Positions 6,963 through 13,754 of a stretch of 64,000 nt of DNA are shown here, in pieces. This DNA is from Flavobacteriaceae bacterium. GTDB lineage: Bacteria; Bacteroidota; Bacteroidia; Flavobacteriales; Flavobacteriaceae. The stretch spans positions 1 through 64,000 of the forward strand of contig JAQWIL010000037.1 of assembly GCA_029248885.1 (NCBI GenBank), read 5' to 3'. The notes under the pieces are model-generated. The model was given only the letters and a program-made list of their open reading frames with translations. It ran no database searches and had not been told where the DNA came from. Each line of letters starts with the position of its first letter. Position 1 is the first letter of the stretch. The position numbers and the translations under genes are program-made.

Positions 6963-8201
6963 ATGAATCCAATTCGACGATTGATTCTATTTTTATCTAT
7001 ACTTTTTCTTACGCAACTTCAAGCCCAAGATCCACCAGCAAACAACACGTACCAAACGGCAGCTACGCTAACTGTGCAAGCGCAGTCTTGTAGTTCTCAT
7101 ATCCAAGGGGACTTAACGCATGCTACGAACTCAAATGGGTCTGATTATTCATCGGCTTGCCTTAATGGTATTCGTCAGTACGAGGAAGTTGCATATGCTG
7201 ATTTATGGTACAAAGCGACTGTACCCAGTTCAGGAAATCTGAATGTTCAAATCTCAGCAGTTTCAGGATCTCCACTCACAGACCCTATGCTTTTTGCCTA
7301 TACACTCGCAGAGGATGTTTTGACTGAAATTGATTGCACTCATGATTCAAACACAGATTATTTATCAGTAATTAGACTCACTGGACAGGCTGAAAACACT
7401 GAGGTCTATTTCATGGTTGCTGAGGCAAGCCAAGTTAAGGGGCATGATTTTGGTAGTGACTTAGGTGCATTTCAGATTTGTGCTCTTGATCCTGACTTGA
7501 CTCCACCAGCCAATGATGATCCAGAAGATGCTATTGCGCTTACTGTTTATGAAGTAAGTTCTTGCACAGCGGATCAACAAATCACAGGAACATTTGAGAA
7601 TGCGACTCATTCTGGATACGCTTTTGATCCAGAATTTTGTGGAAGTAGTGGTATTACTACTCCTTTTGATGTTTGGTACAAGTTAACGGTACCTGATTCA
7701 GGTAGCTTTACTGTTAGAGGATTCGTTGAGAAAGTTGGCGAAACTACATTGTTTATAAACCTTTACACACTAAACAATGAAGTTTACACAAGATTTAATT
7801 GTGGTTTTAATGGTTCAGGGATAACGACTTCAAACAGGGAAGCTGGAGAAGTGATTTATATTCAATTGATTTCAGCTAGTCAAGTATGGGGTTATAATGA
7901 CAACTTGCAATCTTCTATTATTAACATTTGCGCTTTTGATGCCAGTTCGTTAACAAACACTCCAACTGCCAAACCCATGCTGTCTTATTACAGTAATCCC
8001 ATGGGCAATCGTCTTCGGGTGGAAAGTCCTTATAACATCCAGTCTCTGGCGGTTTATGACTTGGTGGGGCGAGAAGTGCTTACCAAAAGCCCCCAAAAAC
8101 AAAAGCTAACCCTAGACACCTATTCGCTTGCGCCAGGGGTGCATCTCCTCAACGTGCAAACCGCAGAAGGACAGCAAACGGTTAAACTGATCAAAAACTA
8201 A
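6963..8201 (+). CDS. T9SS-exported protein with two Cys-containing beta-sandwich domains (array copy 2)
   Basis: A 412-residue paralogue of copy 1. The signal peptide ends LQA, with Gln as the first mature residue, followed by DPPANNTYQTAATLTV. Two beta-sandwich repeats occupy about residues 25-175 and 180-330, with the same Cys, DLWYKATVPSSG and F-ICA-D landmarks. The body has diverged strongly from copy 1, yet the final ~70 residues differ at only a couple of positions (His for Tyr in APGVHLLNV). The leader differs from copies 1 and 3: the intergenic DNA is duplicated but the last 35 nt before the ATG are unrelated. No promoter is visible in the 103-nt gap, so it probably depends on transcription from copy 1. 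Confidence 0.87.
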   Translation: MNPIRRLILFLSILFLTQLQAQDPPANNTYQTAATLTVQAQSCSSHIQGDLTHATNSNGSDYSSACLNGIRQYEEVAYADLWYKATVPSSGNLNVQISAVSGSPLTDPMLFAYTLAEDVLTEIDCTHDSNTDYLSVIRLTGQAENTEVYFMVAEASQVKGHDFGSDLGAFQICALDPDLTPPANDDPEDAIALTVYEVSSCTADQQITGTFENATHSGYAFDPEFCGSSGITTPFDVWYKLTVPDSGSFTVRGFVEKVGETTLFINLYTLNNEVYTRFNCGFNGSGITTSNREAGEVIYIQLISASQVWGYNDNLQSSIINICAFDASSLTNTPTAKPMLSYYSNPMGNRLRVESPYNIQSLAVYDLVGREVLTKSPQKQKLTLDTYSLAPGVHLLNVQTAEGQQTVKLIKN

Positions 8202-8268
8202 TCAAACAACCCATATGCCTCAAAAAACCCAGATTTTTCATTTTTCCAAACACAGACTGTGGGGGTTT
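7979..8268 (+). repeat. Near-identical array repeat, unit B
   Basis: Second copy of the 3' cassette described at 6640-6926: sorting-domain DNA, TAA and the same intergenic sequence with an AAACCC/GGGTTT inverted repeat. The coding part recurs a third time in copy 3 (about 8875-9080) and in a more diverged form in copy 4 (about 46500-46723). Confidence 0.85.
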
Positions 8269-8287
8269 GGGACTTTCTATCAATCCC
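8269..8287 (+). promoter_or_regulatory. Leader hairpin, copy 3
   Basis: GGGA (8269-8272) and TCCC (8284-8287) flank the loop CTTTCTATCAA, identical to copy 1. The fourth pair has changed from G-C to A-T on both sides, a compensatory change. The distance to the ATG at 8303 is again 15 nt. Confidence 0.5.
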
Positions 8288-8302
8288 TTAAATTTTAACA
8301 TT

Positions 8303-9094
8303 ATGAAATCATGTCAACTTTTTAGTACAATAATTTCACTCTTTTCACTTTCAATTCTGGTCGCCCAAGATCCACCAGCAAACAACGCTGCAAGTGGTGC
8401 TGTAATGCTTACGATCCAAAGTGAGTCCTGTTATGATAAAAGCACAGCAACAATAGGTACATTTGCAGATGCAACCCACTCAGGACAAGCTTTTAACAAT
8501 AATGGTTGTGTTGGTAATGAAAACGCAGATTCAATAACAGATCCAGTCGATGTGTGGTACAAAGTTGAGGTGCCAAGTTCAGGTAAGTTTAAGATGTATG
8601 CCGAAGGAAATTATTTTGGGGAATCTTCTTTAACGGCTGTACTTTTTACTGAATCAGCAGGTATCTACACAAGATTTGATTGTACTGAAATTGTTCATCA
8701 CAATTCCATACTTGAAATAACAGGTAGAACAGAAGGAGAGATCATTTATATTCAGATCCTCAGTAATGAAGAGCTCTATGCCTATGATGGGACTGACTTC
8801 TCAACTTTTACATTAGATATATGTGTCTTTCATTCAGAAACTTTGGATCTACCCCAAACTCAAAAGCCCTTGCTGTCCTATTACAGCAATCCCATGGGCA
8901 ATCGCCTACGGGTGGAAAGTCCTTATGACATCCAGTCTCTAGCGGTTTATGACTTGGTGGGTCGAGAAGTGCTTACCAAAAGCCCACAAAAACAAAAGCT
9001 AACCCTAGACACCTATTCGCTTGCGCCAGGGGTGTATCTCCTCAACGTGCAAACCGCAGAAGGGCAGCAAACGGTGAAGTTGGTTAAAAAATAA
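8303..9094 (+). CDS. T9SS-exported protein with one Cys-containing beta-sandwich domain (array copy 3)
   Basis: A 263-residue, single-domain member of the array. The signal peptide ends LVA and the mature protein would begin Gln-Asp-Pro-Pro. One beta-sandwich repeat (about residues 26-183) carries the family Cys residues and DVWYKVEVPSSG. The C-terminal ~70 residues are the shared type A sorting domain, ending KLVKK. The ATG at 8303 is chosen over the in-frame TTG at 8267, which lies at the leader hairpin. It is the last gene of the array: the next gene is convergent and its terminator hairpin (9126-9155) may stop transcription from both sides. Confidence 0.87.
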   Translation: MKSCQLFSTIISLFSLSILVAQDPPANNAASGAVMLTIQSESCYDKSTATIGTFADATHSGQAFNNNGCVGNENADSITDPVDVWYKVEVPSSGKFKMYAEGNYFGESSLTAVLFTESAGIYTRFDCTEIVHHNSILEITGRTEGEIIYIQILSNEELYAYDGTDFSTFTLDICVFHSETLDLPQTQKPLLSYYSNPMGNRLRVESPYDIQSLAVYDLVGREVLTKSPQKQKLTLDTYSLAPGVYLLNVQTAEGQQTVKLVKK

Positions 9095-9125
9095 TGATTC
9101 GTTAATCGTCGTATTCATAAGACAT

Positions 9126-9155
9126 AAAAAAGCGTTACTGTTTTTTCAGTAGCGC
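9126..9155 (-). terminator. Intrinsic terminator overlapping the esterase stop codon
   Basis: On the minus strand, GCGCTACTG (9155-9147), a six-A loop and CAGTAACGC (9140-9132) form a 9-bp stem with one mismatch, followed by six T's (9131-9126). The stem includes the last codons and the TAA of the esterase gene, so the terminator is partly coding. On the plus strand it could also slow readthrough from the T9SS array. Confidence 0.75.
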
Positions 9156-9785
9156 ATTTTGCCATTCAAGGAGTTTGTGAAAACCATCTTGTGAGATGGT
9201 GTGCCCAACGGGAAAGCTGTCAAAGTGAACGTCTATACCTGCTTGCCGAAGTCGCTCTACACCTTGCTTATCCCATTCGTATGGGACAACTTCATCTTGT
9301 GTGCCATGCCCGACATAGATTTGGGGTATTTTTCCTTCCATGGGAATCGTGGTGATATTTTCGTTGAGGTACCCACTGAGTGCCACGATACTCGCAAATC
9401 GGTTTGGGTAGGTTAGTGCTAGGCTGAAAGATAGGATAGCTCCCTGGCTAAAACCCAACAGATGTACTTGCGACTTGTCATAGGGATGGATTTGCATAAG
9501 TTCGTCCAAAAACTGCAAGACCAATTCGCGCGAGCCAATGGCTTCCGCATCATCAGACCACTTTCCTTGTTCGGCATCAAAATGAATGCTATACCACGCA
9601 TGTCCCATCATGGGTAGGTTGAGGGGTGCGCGTAGGGATATGACCAACAAATCAGGATGAAGGTATTCAGCGAAAGAAAACAGGTCGTTTTCGTTGCTTC
9701 CATATCCGTGAATCAATACAAGTAAAGGCGGATTTGTAATTCCTACGGATTTGGGTTGGCGTACAAGATATTTGAGCTTTGTCAA
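9135..9785 (-). CDS. Alpha/beta hydrolase, phospholipase/carboxylesterase family
   Basis: A 216-residue cytoplasmic serine esterase of the carboxylesterase/lysophospholipase group (YpfH-like). The oxyanion-hole motif LIHGYGSNEND (from about residue 24), the nucleophile elbow GFSQG with Ser113, Asp164 in GTQDEVVP and His195 in VGHTIS form a complete catalytic triad. No signal peptide. Substrate unknown; the family hydrolyses short acyl or thioester bonds. It starts 3 nt after the dihydroorotase-like gene and is clearly cotranscribed with it, though no shared function is known to me. Confidence 0.92.
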   Translation of the reverse strand: MTKLKYLVRQPKSVGITNPPLLVLIHGYGSNENDLFSFAEYLHPDLLVISLRAPLNLPMMGHAWYSIHFDAEQGKWSDDAEAIGSRELVLQFLDELMQIHPYDKSQVHLLGFSQGAILSFSLALTYPNRFASIVALSGYLNENITTIPMEGKIPQIYVGHGTQDEVVPYEWDKQGVERLRQAGIDVHFDSFPVGHTISQDGFHKLLEWQNALLKKQ

Positions 9786-9788
9786 CGA

Positions 9789-11042
9789 CTAGTCGTTTAA
9801 GTGTAGCTTACCATTGTTCACAACACCATAAACCGTTCCGGGAATTTCTTTCCCGAGATAGGCACTGTTTTTGCTAGTGGAGATGATGTTTTCTTTCGAA
9901 ACTATTGTTGACCCGTCAGGTGTAAAAAGGGTCAAATCGGCTTGCGCACCAATTTGAATCGATTGTTGGGATACACCAAATCGCTCCTTTCCTCTATTGA
10001 GAAGTAAGGCAGCATCTTCCACATCCATCAGCGTACATAAACTTCCAAAAGTGGTTTCGAGCCCCAAACTTCCATAGGCAGCATGTTCTAACTCTACTTT
10101 TTTATGCTCAATGTCCATCGGTTGGTGATCGGAAGTGACCATGTCAATGGTACCGTCTTTGATGCCTTTGATGAGAGCTTTTTGATCGGAGCTTTCGCGC
10201 AATGGCGGCATGAGTTTAAAGCGGGTGTCAAAACCGTCGAGTTGCTTATCGGTCATCATCAAGTTGTGAATCGCCACGCTACAACTCACATCGAGTTTGT
10301 CTTTTTTGGCTTGACGAATAAGTTCAACTCCTTCAACAGTGGATATGGTTGGGATATGGAGTTTACCACCTGTGTATCTCAAAATCGCCAAGTCCCTGCG
10401 GATGCGTATTTCTTCGGCGAGGTTGGGAATGCCTGCTAGTCCGAGTGAAGTACTGACTTTTCCTTCGTGCATAACGCCATGAACAGCAAGCTGATGATCG
10501 ACAGGAAAGGACTCAACAAGACCATCAAACCCGCGCGTATACTGCAAAGCGAGTAACAAAAGGTGTGGATCGTCAATGGGTTGTTTGTGATTGCTAAAGC
10601 AAATGGCACCTGCTTGCGACAAGTCGTGAAGCTCGGCGAGTTGTTGTGCGTTGTCTTGTGCTGTGATATGTCCTTTGGGGTGGAGTGTCGTTGGTGTGTG
10701 TGCAGCACTCCGAAGCAAAAAGGAAATGTCAGCTTTAGATGTGGGCAGGGGGTTGGTGTTGGTGTTATAAACAATGTGTGTAAAGCCCGAAGCAGCAGCG
10801 ACCGATAGGCCGTGGTTTAGGGTTTCTCGTTCCTCATAACCAGGCTCCCCAAATGACACACTACTGTCAAACCAACCGAGTGACACACAAAGGTTTTTAT
10901 GCTCGATTACGCTTGCTTTAGGCGCAACAATTGTCTTTTCGATCTTGTCGATTATACCGTTGCGAATAAGAATGTCGAGGGTATTGCCGTGAAAGCTGCT
11001 GGTAGGATCGATAATTTTTGCGGACTTAAGAAGTATATTCAT
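9789..11042 (-). CDS. Dihydroorotase-like protein lacking the metal-binding histidines
   Basis: A 417-residue amidohydrolase-fold protein with the length and overall pattern of type I dihydroorotase (N-terminal beta sandwich, GEPGYEERET motif, TSDHQPMD near the C-terminal end of the barrel). The metal motif DxHxH is replaced by Asp59-Ser-Ser61-Val-Ser63. Later ligand positions also look changed: LVESFPVD where active enzymes have a His, and LHIPTIST for the H-x-x-H region. The last catalytic Asp (SDH) is kept. It is therefore probably a non-catalytic partner, like the PyrC' subunit that scaffolds aspartate carbamoyltransferase in some bacteria. No pyrB or second pyrC is in the window. Confidence 0.88.
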   Translation of the reverse strand: MNILLKSAKIIDPTSSFHGNTLDILIRNGIIDKIEKTIVAPKASVIEHKNLCVSLGWFDSSVSFGEPGYEERETLNHGLSVAAASGFTHIVYNTNTNPLPTSKADISFLLRSAAHTPTTLHPKGHITAQDNAQQLAELHDLSQAGAICFSNHKQPIDDPHLLLLALQYTRGFDGLVESFPVDHQLAVHGVMHEGKVSTSLGLAGIPNLAEEIRIRRDLAILRYTGGKLHIPTISTVEGVELIRQAKKDKLDVSCSVAIHNLMMTDKQLDGFDTRFKLMPPLRESSDQKALIKGIKDGTIDMVTSDHQPMDIEHKKVELEHAAYGSLGLETTFGSLCTLMDVEDAALLLNRGKERFGVSQQSIQIGAQADLTLFTPDGSTIVSKENIISTSKNSAYLGKEIPGTVYGVVNNGKLHLND

Positions 11043-11076
11043 CCAAAAATTTCGATAAGAGTGTTATAAACTGATG

Positions 11077-11104
11077 CAAAGATAGAAAACCTTAGCGAAA
11101 GCAA
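11077..11104 (-). promoter_or_regulatory. Promoter of the dihydroorotase-like/esterase operon
   Basis: Minus strand: TTG at 11104-11102, a 17-nt spacer, and TATCTTTG at 11084-11077. Both elements fit the Bacteroidota consensus. The -7 box lies 34 nt before the ATG at 11042, and the -33 element touches the end of the upstream TIGR02757 gene. Confidence 0.7.
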
Positions 11105-11105
11105 G

Positions 11106-11876
11106 CTAAAACTTCTCAAAAACCCCCAATCCAAAGAGGGCAAAGTCGTATTTAACAGGGTCATTGGGGTCGAGGGTACGCAATTGCTGATCGAGTTCCC
11201 GCAGTGTTTTTTGATCGTTTTGTTTGCGTTTGATCAATCCCAGCTTTCGTGCGATATTCCCCGTGTGAACGTCTAGCGGACAGGACAATTTGGATGTCGG
11301 GATATCCGTCCATAAGCCAAAATCTACTCCGTTATTGTCTTTCCGCACCATCCAGCGCAAAAACATATGAATCCGTTTTGCCGCTGAGCCCTTGGCGGGG
11401 TTGGCGATGTGTTTGCTGGTGCGTGTGGGATGGTCACATTCAAAAAAAAGATTTCGAAAACGGCAAATGGCCTCATCCATAAATTCTTCAGTTGCTCTTG
11501 GGCGCAGGGTCTCATGTAACCCGCCATGGTTTGTATATAGGTGCTGTAGGGCTTGCAGACAATAGCGCAAATCAATGGTATTAAAAGTGCGATGCACAAA
11601 GTGATCGATGGCTTCCCAATCAGATTTTGAGGTATTGATAATATAGTCATGGGGTTGATCACCCATTATCGACATGAGTTTGGATGCACTTTTGATGATA
11701 CTCACACGATTGCCCCAAGCGATAATTGCGGAGAGAAAAGCGGCAATTTCGATATCTGCTTTGTTGTGAAAGCGTTTGGGAATTTGGATCGGGTCAGAAG
11801 TGATAAAGTCAGGATGGTTATACTGTTGGGCTTTCTGGTCGAGAAACACGCGCAACTCATCGGTACTTAACTCCAT
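11106..11876 (-). CDS. TIGR02757 (DUF2400) family protein
   Basis: A 256-residue conserved protein of unknown function. I recognise the family by its opening (PKRFHNKADIEIAAFLSAII), the central WGNRVSII block, and the C-terminal CPLDVHTGNIARKLGLIKRK, which resembles the helix-hairpin-helix/GPD fold of DNA glycosylases, including a LDVHT stretch comparable to the VDTH of Nth. A nucleic-acid role is therefore possible but unproven. Its start overlaps the end of the LolD-like ATPase gene by 10 nt, so translation is likely coupled. Confidence 0.9.
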   Translation of the reverse strand: MELSTDELRVFLDQKAQQYNHPDFITSDPIQIPKRFHNKADIEIAAFLSAIIAWGNRVSIIKSASKLMSIMGDQPHDYIINTSKSDWEAIDHFVHRTFNTIDLRYCLQALQHLYTNHGGLHETLRPRATEEFMDEAICRFRNLFFECDHPTRTSKHIANPAKGSAAKRIHMFLRWMVRKDNNGVDFGLWTDIPTSKLSCPLDVHTGNIARKLGLIKRKQNDQKTLRELDQQLRTLDPNDPVKYDFALFGLGVFEKF

Positions 11877-12526
11877 TTCCCATCGACAAGTTGGAGACTG
11901 CGATCGCCAAGCGCAGCGAGTTCTTTGTTGTGGGTTACCAATACGATGGTTTGATCAAAGTTGTCACGTAGTGATAAAAACAACTTGTGTAATTGGTCAG
12001 CGGTTTTGCTATCCAGATTTCCACTGGGTTCGTCAGCCAACAAGAGTTTGGGCTTGTTGATCAAAGCCCTGGCCACAGCCACTCGCTGCTGCTCACCACC
12101 CGAAAGCATGGCGGGTTTGTGATCGGCACGTTGGGCGAGACCCAAAAAATCAAGCAATTCCATAGCGTCTTTTTGTGCTTTTTGAAGGGGTGTCTTCCCA
12201 ATCATTGCAGGGATACAAACGTTTTCAATGGCACTGAATTCAGGAAGAAGTTGATGGGATTGAAACACAAAACCAAGATGCTGATTACGAAACTTTGCCA
12301 ATTCCTTTCCTTGGAGTGCCAATACATCCTGACCGCCAATCTCAAGCCTTCGATCGGGCTGTTGATCAGCCACATCCAATGTTCCCAAGATATTGAGGAG
12401 TGTAGTTTTTCCCGCACCAGAAGGGCCAGTGATTGTTATGATTTCCTTGGTTTTTACATGTAGGTCAACCCCATTCAGAACGGCTAACGACTCATAGGTT
12501 TTGGATAGTTTTTTGGCTTTTATCAT
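11867..12526 (-). CDS. ABC transporter ATP-binding protein, LolD-like
   Basis: A 219-residue ABC ATPase of the MacB/LolD/FtsE type, which powers extraction of lipoproteins or export of other substrates with FtsX-like membrane partners. Walker A is GPSGAGKTT (residues 34-42), the signature is [15 protein letters not shown], Walker B is [12 protein letters not shown], and the switch His is in LVTHNKE. The ATG at 12526 gives the standard family N terminus [12 protein letters not shown]; an in-frame extension to 12580 is unlikely. No permease gene is adjacent, as is common for LolD in Bacteroidota. Substrate unassigned. Confidence 0.9.
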   Translation of the reverse strand: MIKAKKLSKTYESLAVLNGVDLHVKTKEIITITGPSGAGKTTLLNILGTLDVADQQPDRRLEIGGQDVLALQGKELAKFRNQHLGFVFQSHQLLPEFSAIENVCIPAMIGKTPLQKAQKDAMELLDFLGLAQRADHKPAMLSGGEQQRVAVARALINKPKLLLADEPSGNLDSKTADQLHKLFLSLRDNFDQTIVLVTHNKELAALGDRSLQLVDGKWS

Positions 12527-12567
12527 TGGGTTAAAATTACAAATTTGTTCTGGCTTTCTTCTTTCCA

Positions 12568-12598
12568 TTTGAAAAATCAACTTTTTTGTTTAACTTTG
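12568..12598 (+). promoter_or_regulatory. Promoter of msrA-folE
   Basis: TTTG at 12568-12571, a 19-nt spacer, and TAACTTTG at 12591-12598, a full match to the consensus. The predicted start is near 12604, about 15 nt before the ATG at 12619; this argues against a TTG start at 12586, which would lie inside the promoter. Confidence 0.78.
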
Positions 12599-12618
12599 TT
12601 ACAAGATTGTTAAACAAA

Positions 12619-13152
12619 ATGATAGAAAAGGCAACTTTAGCAAACGGGTGTTTTTGGTGTACAGACACCATTTACCGTCGTGTGCGTGGTGTGCTTTCGG
12701 TCTCACCTGGTTACGCAGGGGGTTTCGTCAAAAATCCCACTTATCGAGAGGTTTGTAACGGGTCAACAGGTCATGCCGAGTGTGTTCAGCTCGAGTATGA
12801 CAATACACAGATTGATTTTGCAAATCTGTTGGAAGTCTTTTTTGATACCCATGACCCAACAACGCTCAACAAACAAGGTGCTGATGTAGGTACGCAGTAC
12901 CGCTCTGCAATTTTCTATCACAATGAACAACAGTTGGCTACTGCACAAGACGTCATAGCATCAAAAGCAAGTGCCTTTGATGATCCGATTGTGACTGAGC
13001 TTACTCCTTTCAGTATTTTTTATAAAGGAGAGGTGGAGCACCAAGATTATTACAATCTCAATCCATCACAACCCTATTGTCGTGCGGTCATATCACCAAA
13101 GGTGAAAAAATTAATATCATCACATTCACAATTGCTTAAAGAAGAATTATGA
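12619..13152 (+). CDS. msrA: Peptide-methionine (S)-S-oxide reductase MsrA
   Basis: Repairs methionine-S-sulfoxide in proteins using thioredoxin. The 177-residue product begins [14 protein letters not shown], with the catalytic Cys11 in the invariant GCFW motif, and carries the family blocks [37 protein letters not shown] and EVEHQDYY. I chose the ATG at 12619 because the family starts just before GCFW and because the promoter lies immediately upstream. Its last codons overlap the ATG of folE (ATGA at 13149-13152), so the two form a translationally coupled operon. Confidence 0.96.
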   Translation: MIEKATLANGCFWCTDTIYRRVRGVLSVSPGYAGGFVKNPTYREVCNGSTGHAECVQLEYDNTQIDFANLLEVFFDTHDPTTLNKQGADVGTQYRSAIFYHNEQQLATAQDVIASKASAFDDPIVTELTPFSIFYKGEVEHQDYYNLNPSQPYCRAVISPKVKKLISSHSQLLKEEL

Positions 13153-13745
13153 CATTTGAATCTATCGACACATACGATATTAATATAACCAACGCGATCA
13201 AATCGCATTACAAAGACATTATCCACAACATTGGAGAAAACCAAAATCGCGAGGGCTTACTCGATACCCCAAAACGTGCAGCCAAAGCGATGCAGTTTTT
13301 GACCCAGGGATATGATATGAATCCTGCCGAAATCCTTCGCGGAGCCATGTTTGCCGAGTCTTATAACGAAATGGTCTTGGTCAAAGACATTGAACTTTAC
13401 AGCTTGTGTGAGCATCATATGCTACCCTTTTTCGGAAAAGCGCATGTCGCTTATATTCCCAATGGGCATATTGTCGGTTTGAGTAAAATCCCTCGTATTG
13501 TCGATGTATTTTCAAGACGACTTCAGGTGCAAGAACGCCTAACCGAACAAATTCTCGATTGTATTAACACCACCCTTGAACCAAAAGGTGTTGCGGTTGT
13601 AATCGAGGCCTCTCATATGTGTATGATGATGCGAGGGGTACAAAAACAAAACTCCTTAACCACAACTTCTGGTTTTCGTGGTACGTTTGAGAAAATGGAA
13701 ACGCGAAATGAGTTTTTGAAATTGATCGATTCCAAGTTGTCTTAA
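13149..13745 (+). CDS. folE: GTP cyclohydrolase I
   Basis: Converts GTP to 7,8-dihydroneopterin triphosphate, the first step of tetrahydrofolate (and often queuosine precursor) synthesis. The 198-residue protein is of normal length. Zinc ligands Cys87 and His90 lie in [11 protein letters not shown] and Cys158 in [27 protein letters not shown] and the C-terminal [10 protein letters not shown] are also typical. It overlaps msrA by 4 nt. The 3' end is only 9 nt from the convergent TonB receptor gene, with no terminator hairpin visible between them. Confidence 0.97.
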   Translation: MTFESIDTYDINITNAIKSHYKDIIHNIGENQNREGLLDTPKRAAKAMQFLTQGYDMNPAEILRGAMFAESYNEMVLVKDIELYSLCEHHMLPFFGKAHVAYIPNGHIVGLSKIPRIVDVFSRRLQVQERLTEQILDCINTTLEPKGVAVVIEASHMCMMMRGVQKQNSLTTTSGFRGTFEKMETRNEFLKLIDSKLS

Positions 13746-13754
13746 ATCAACAGC

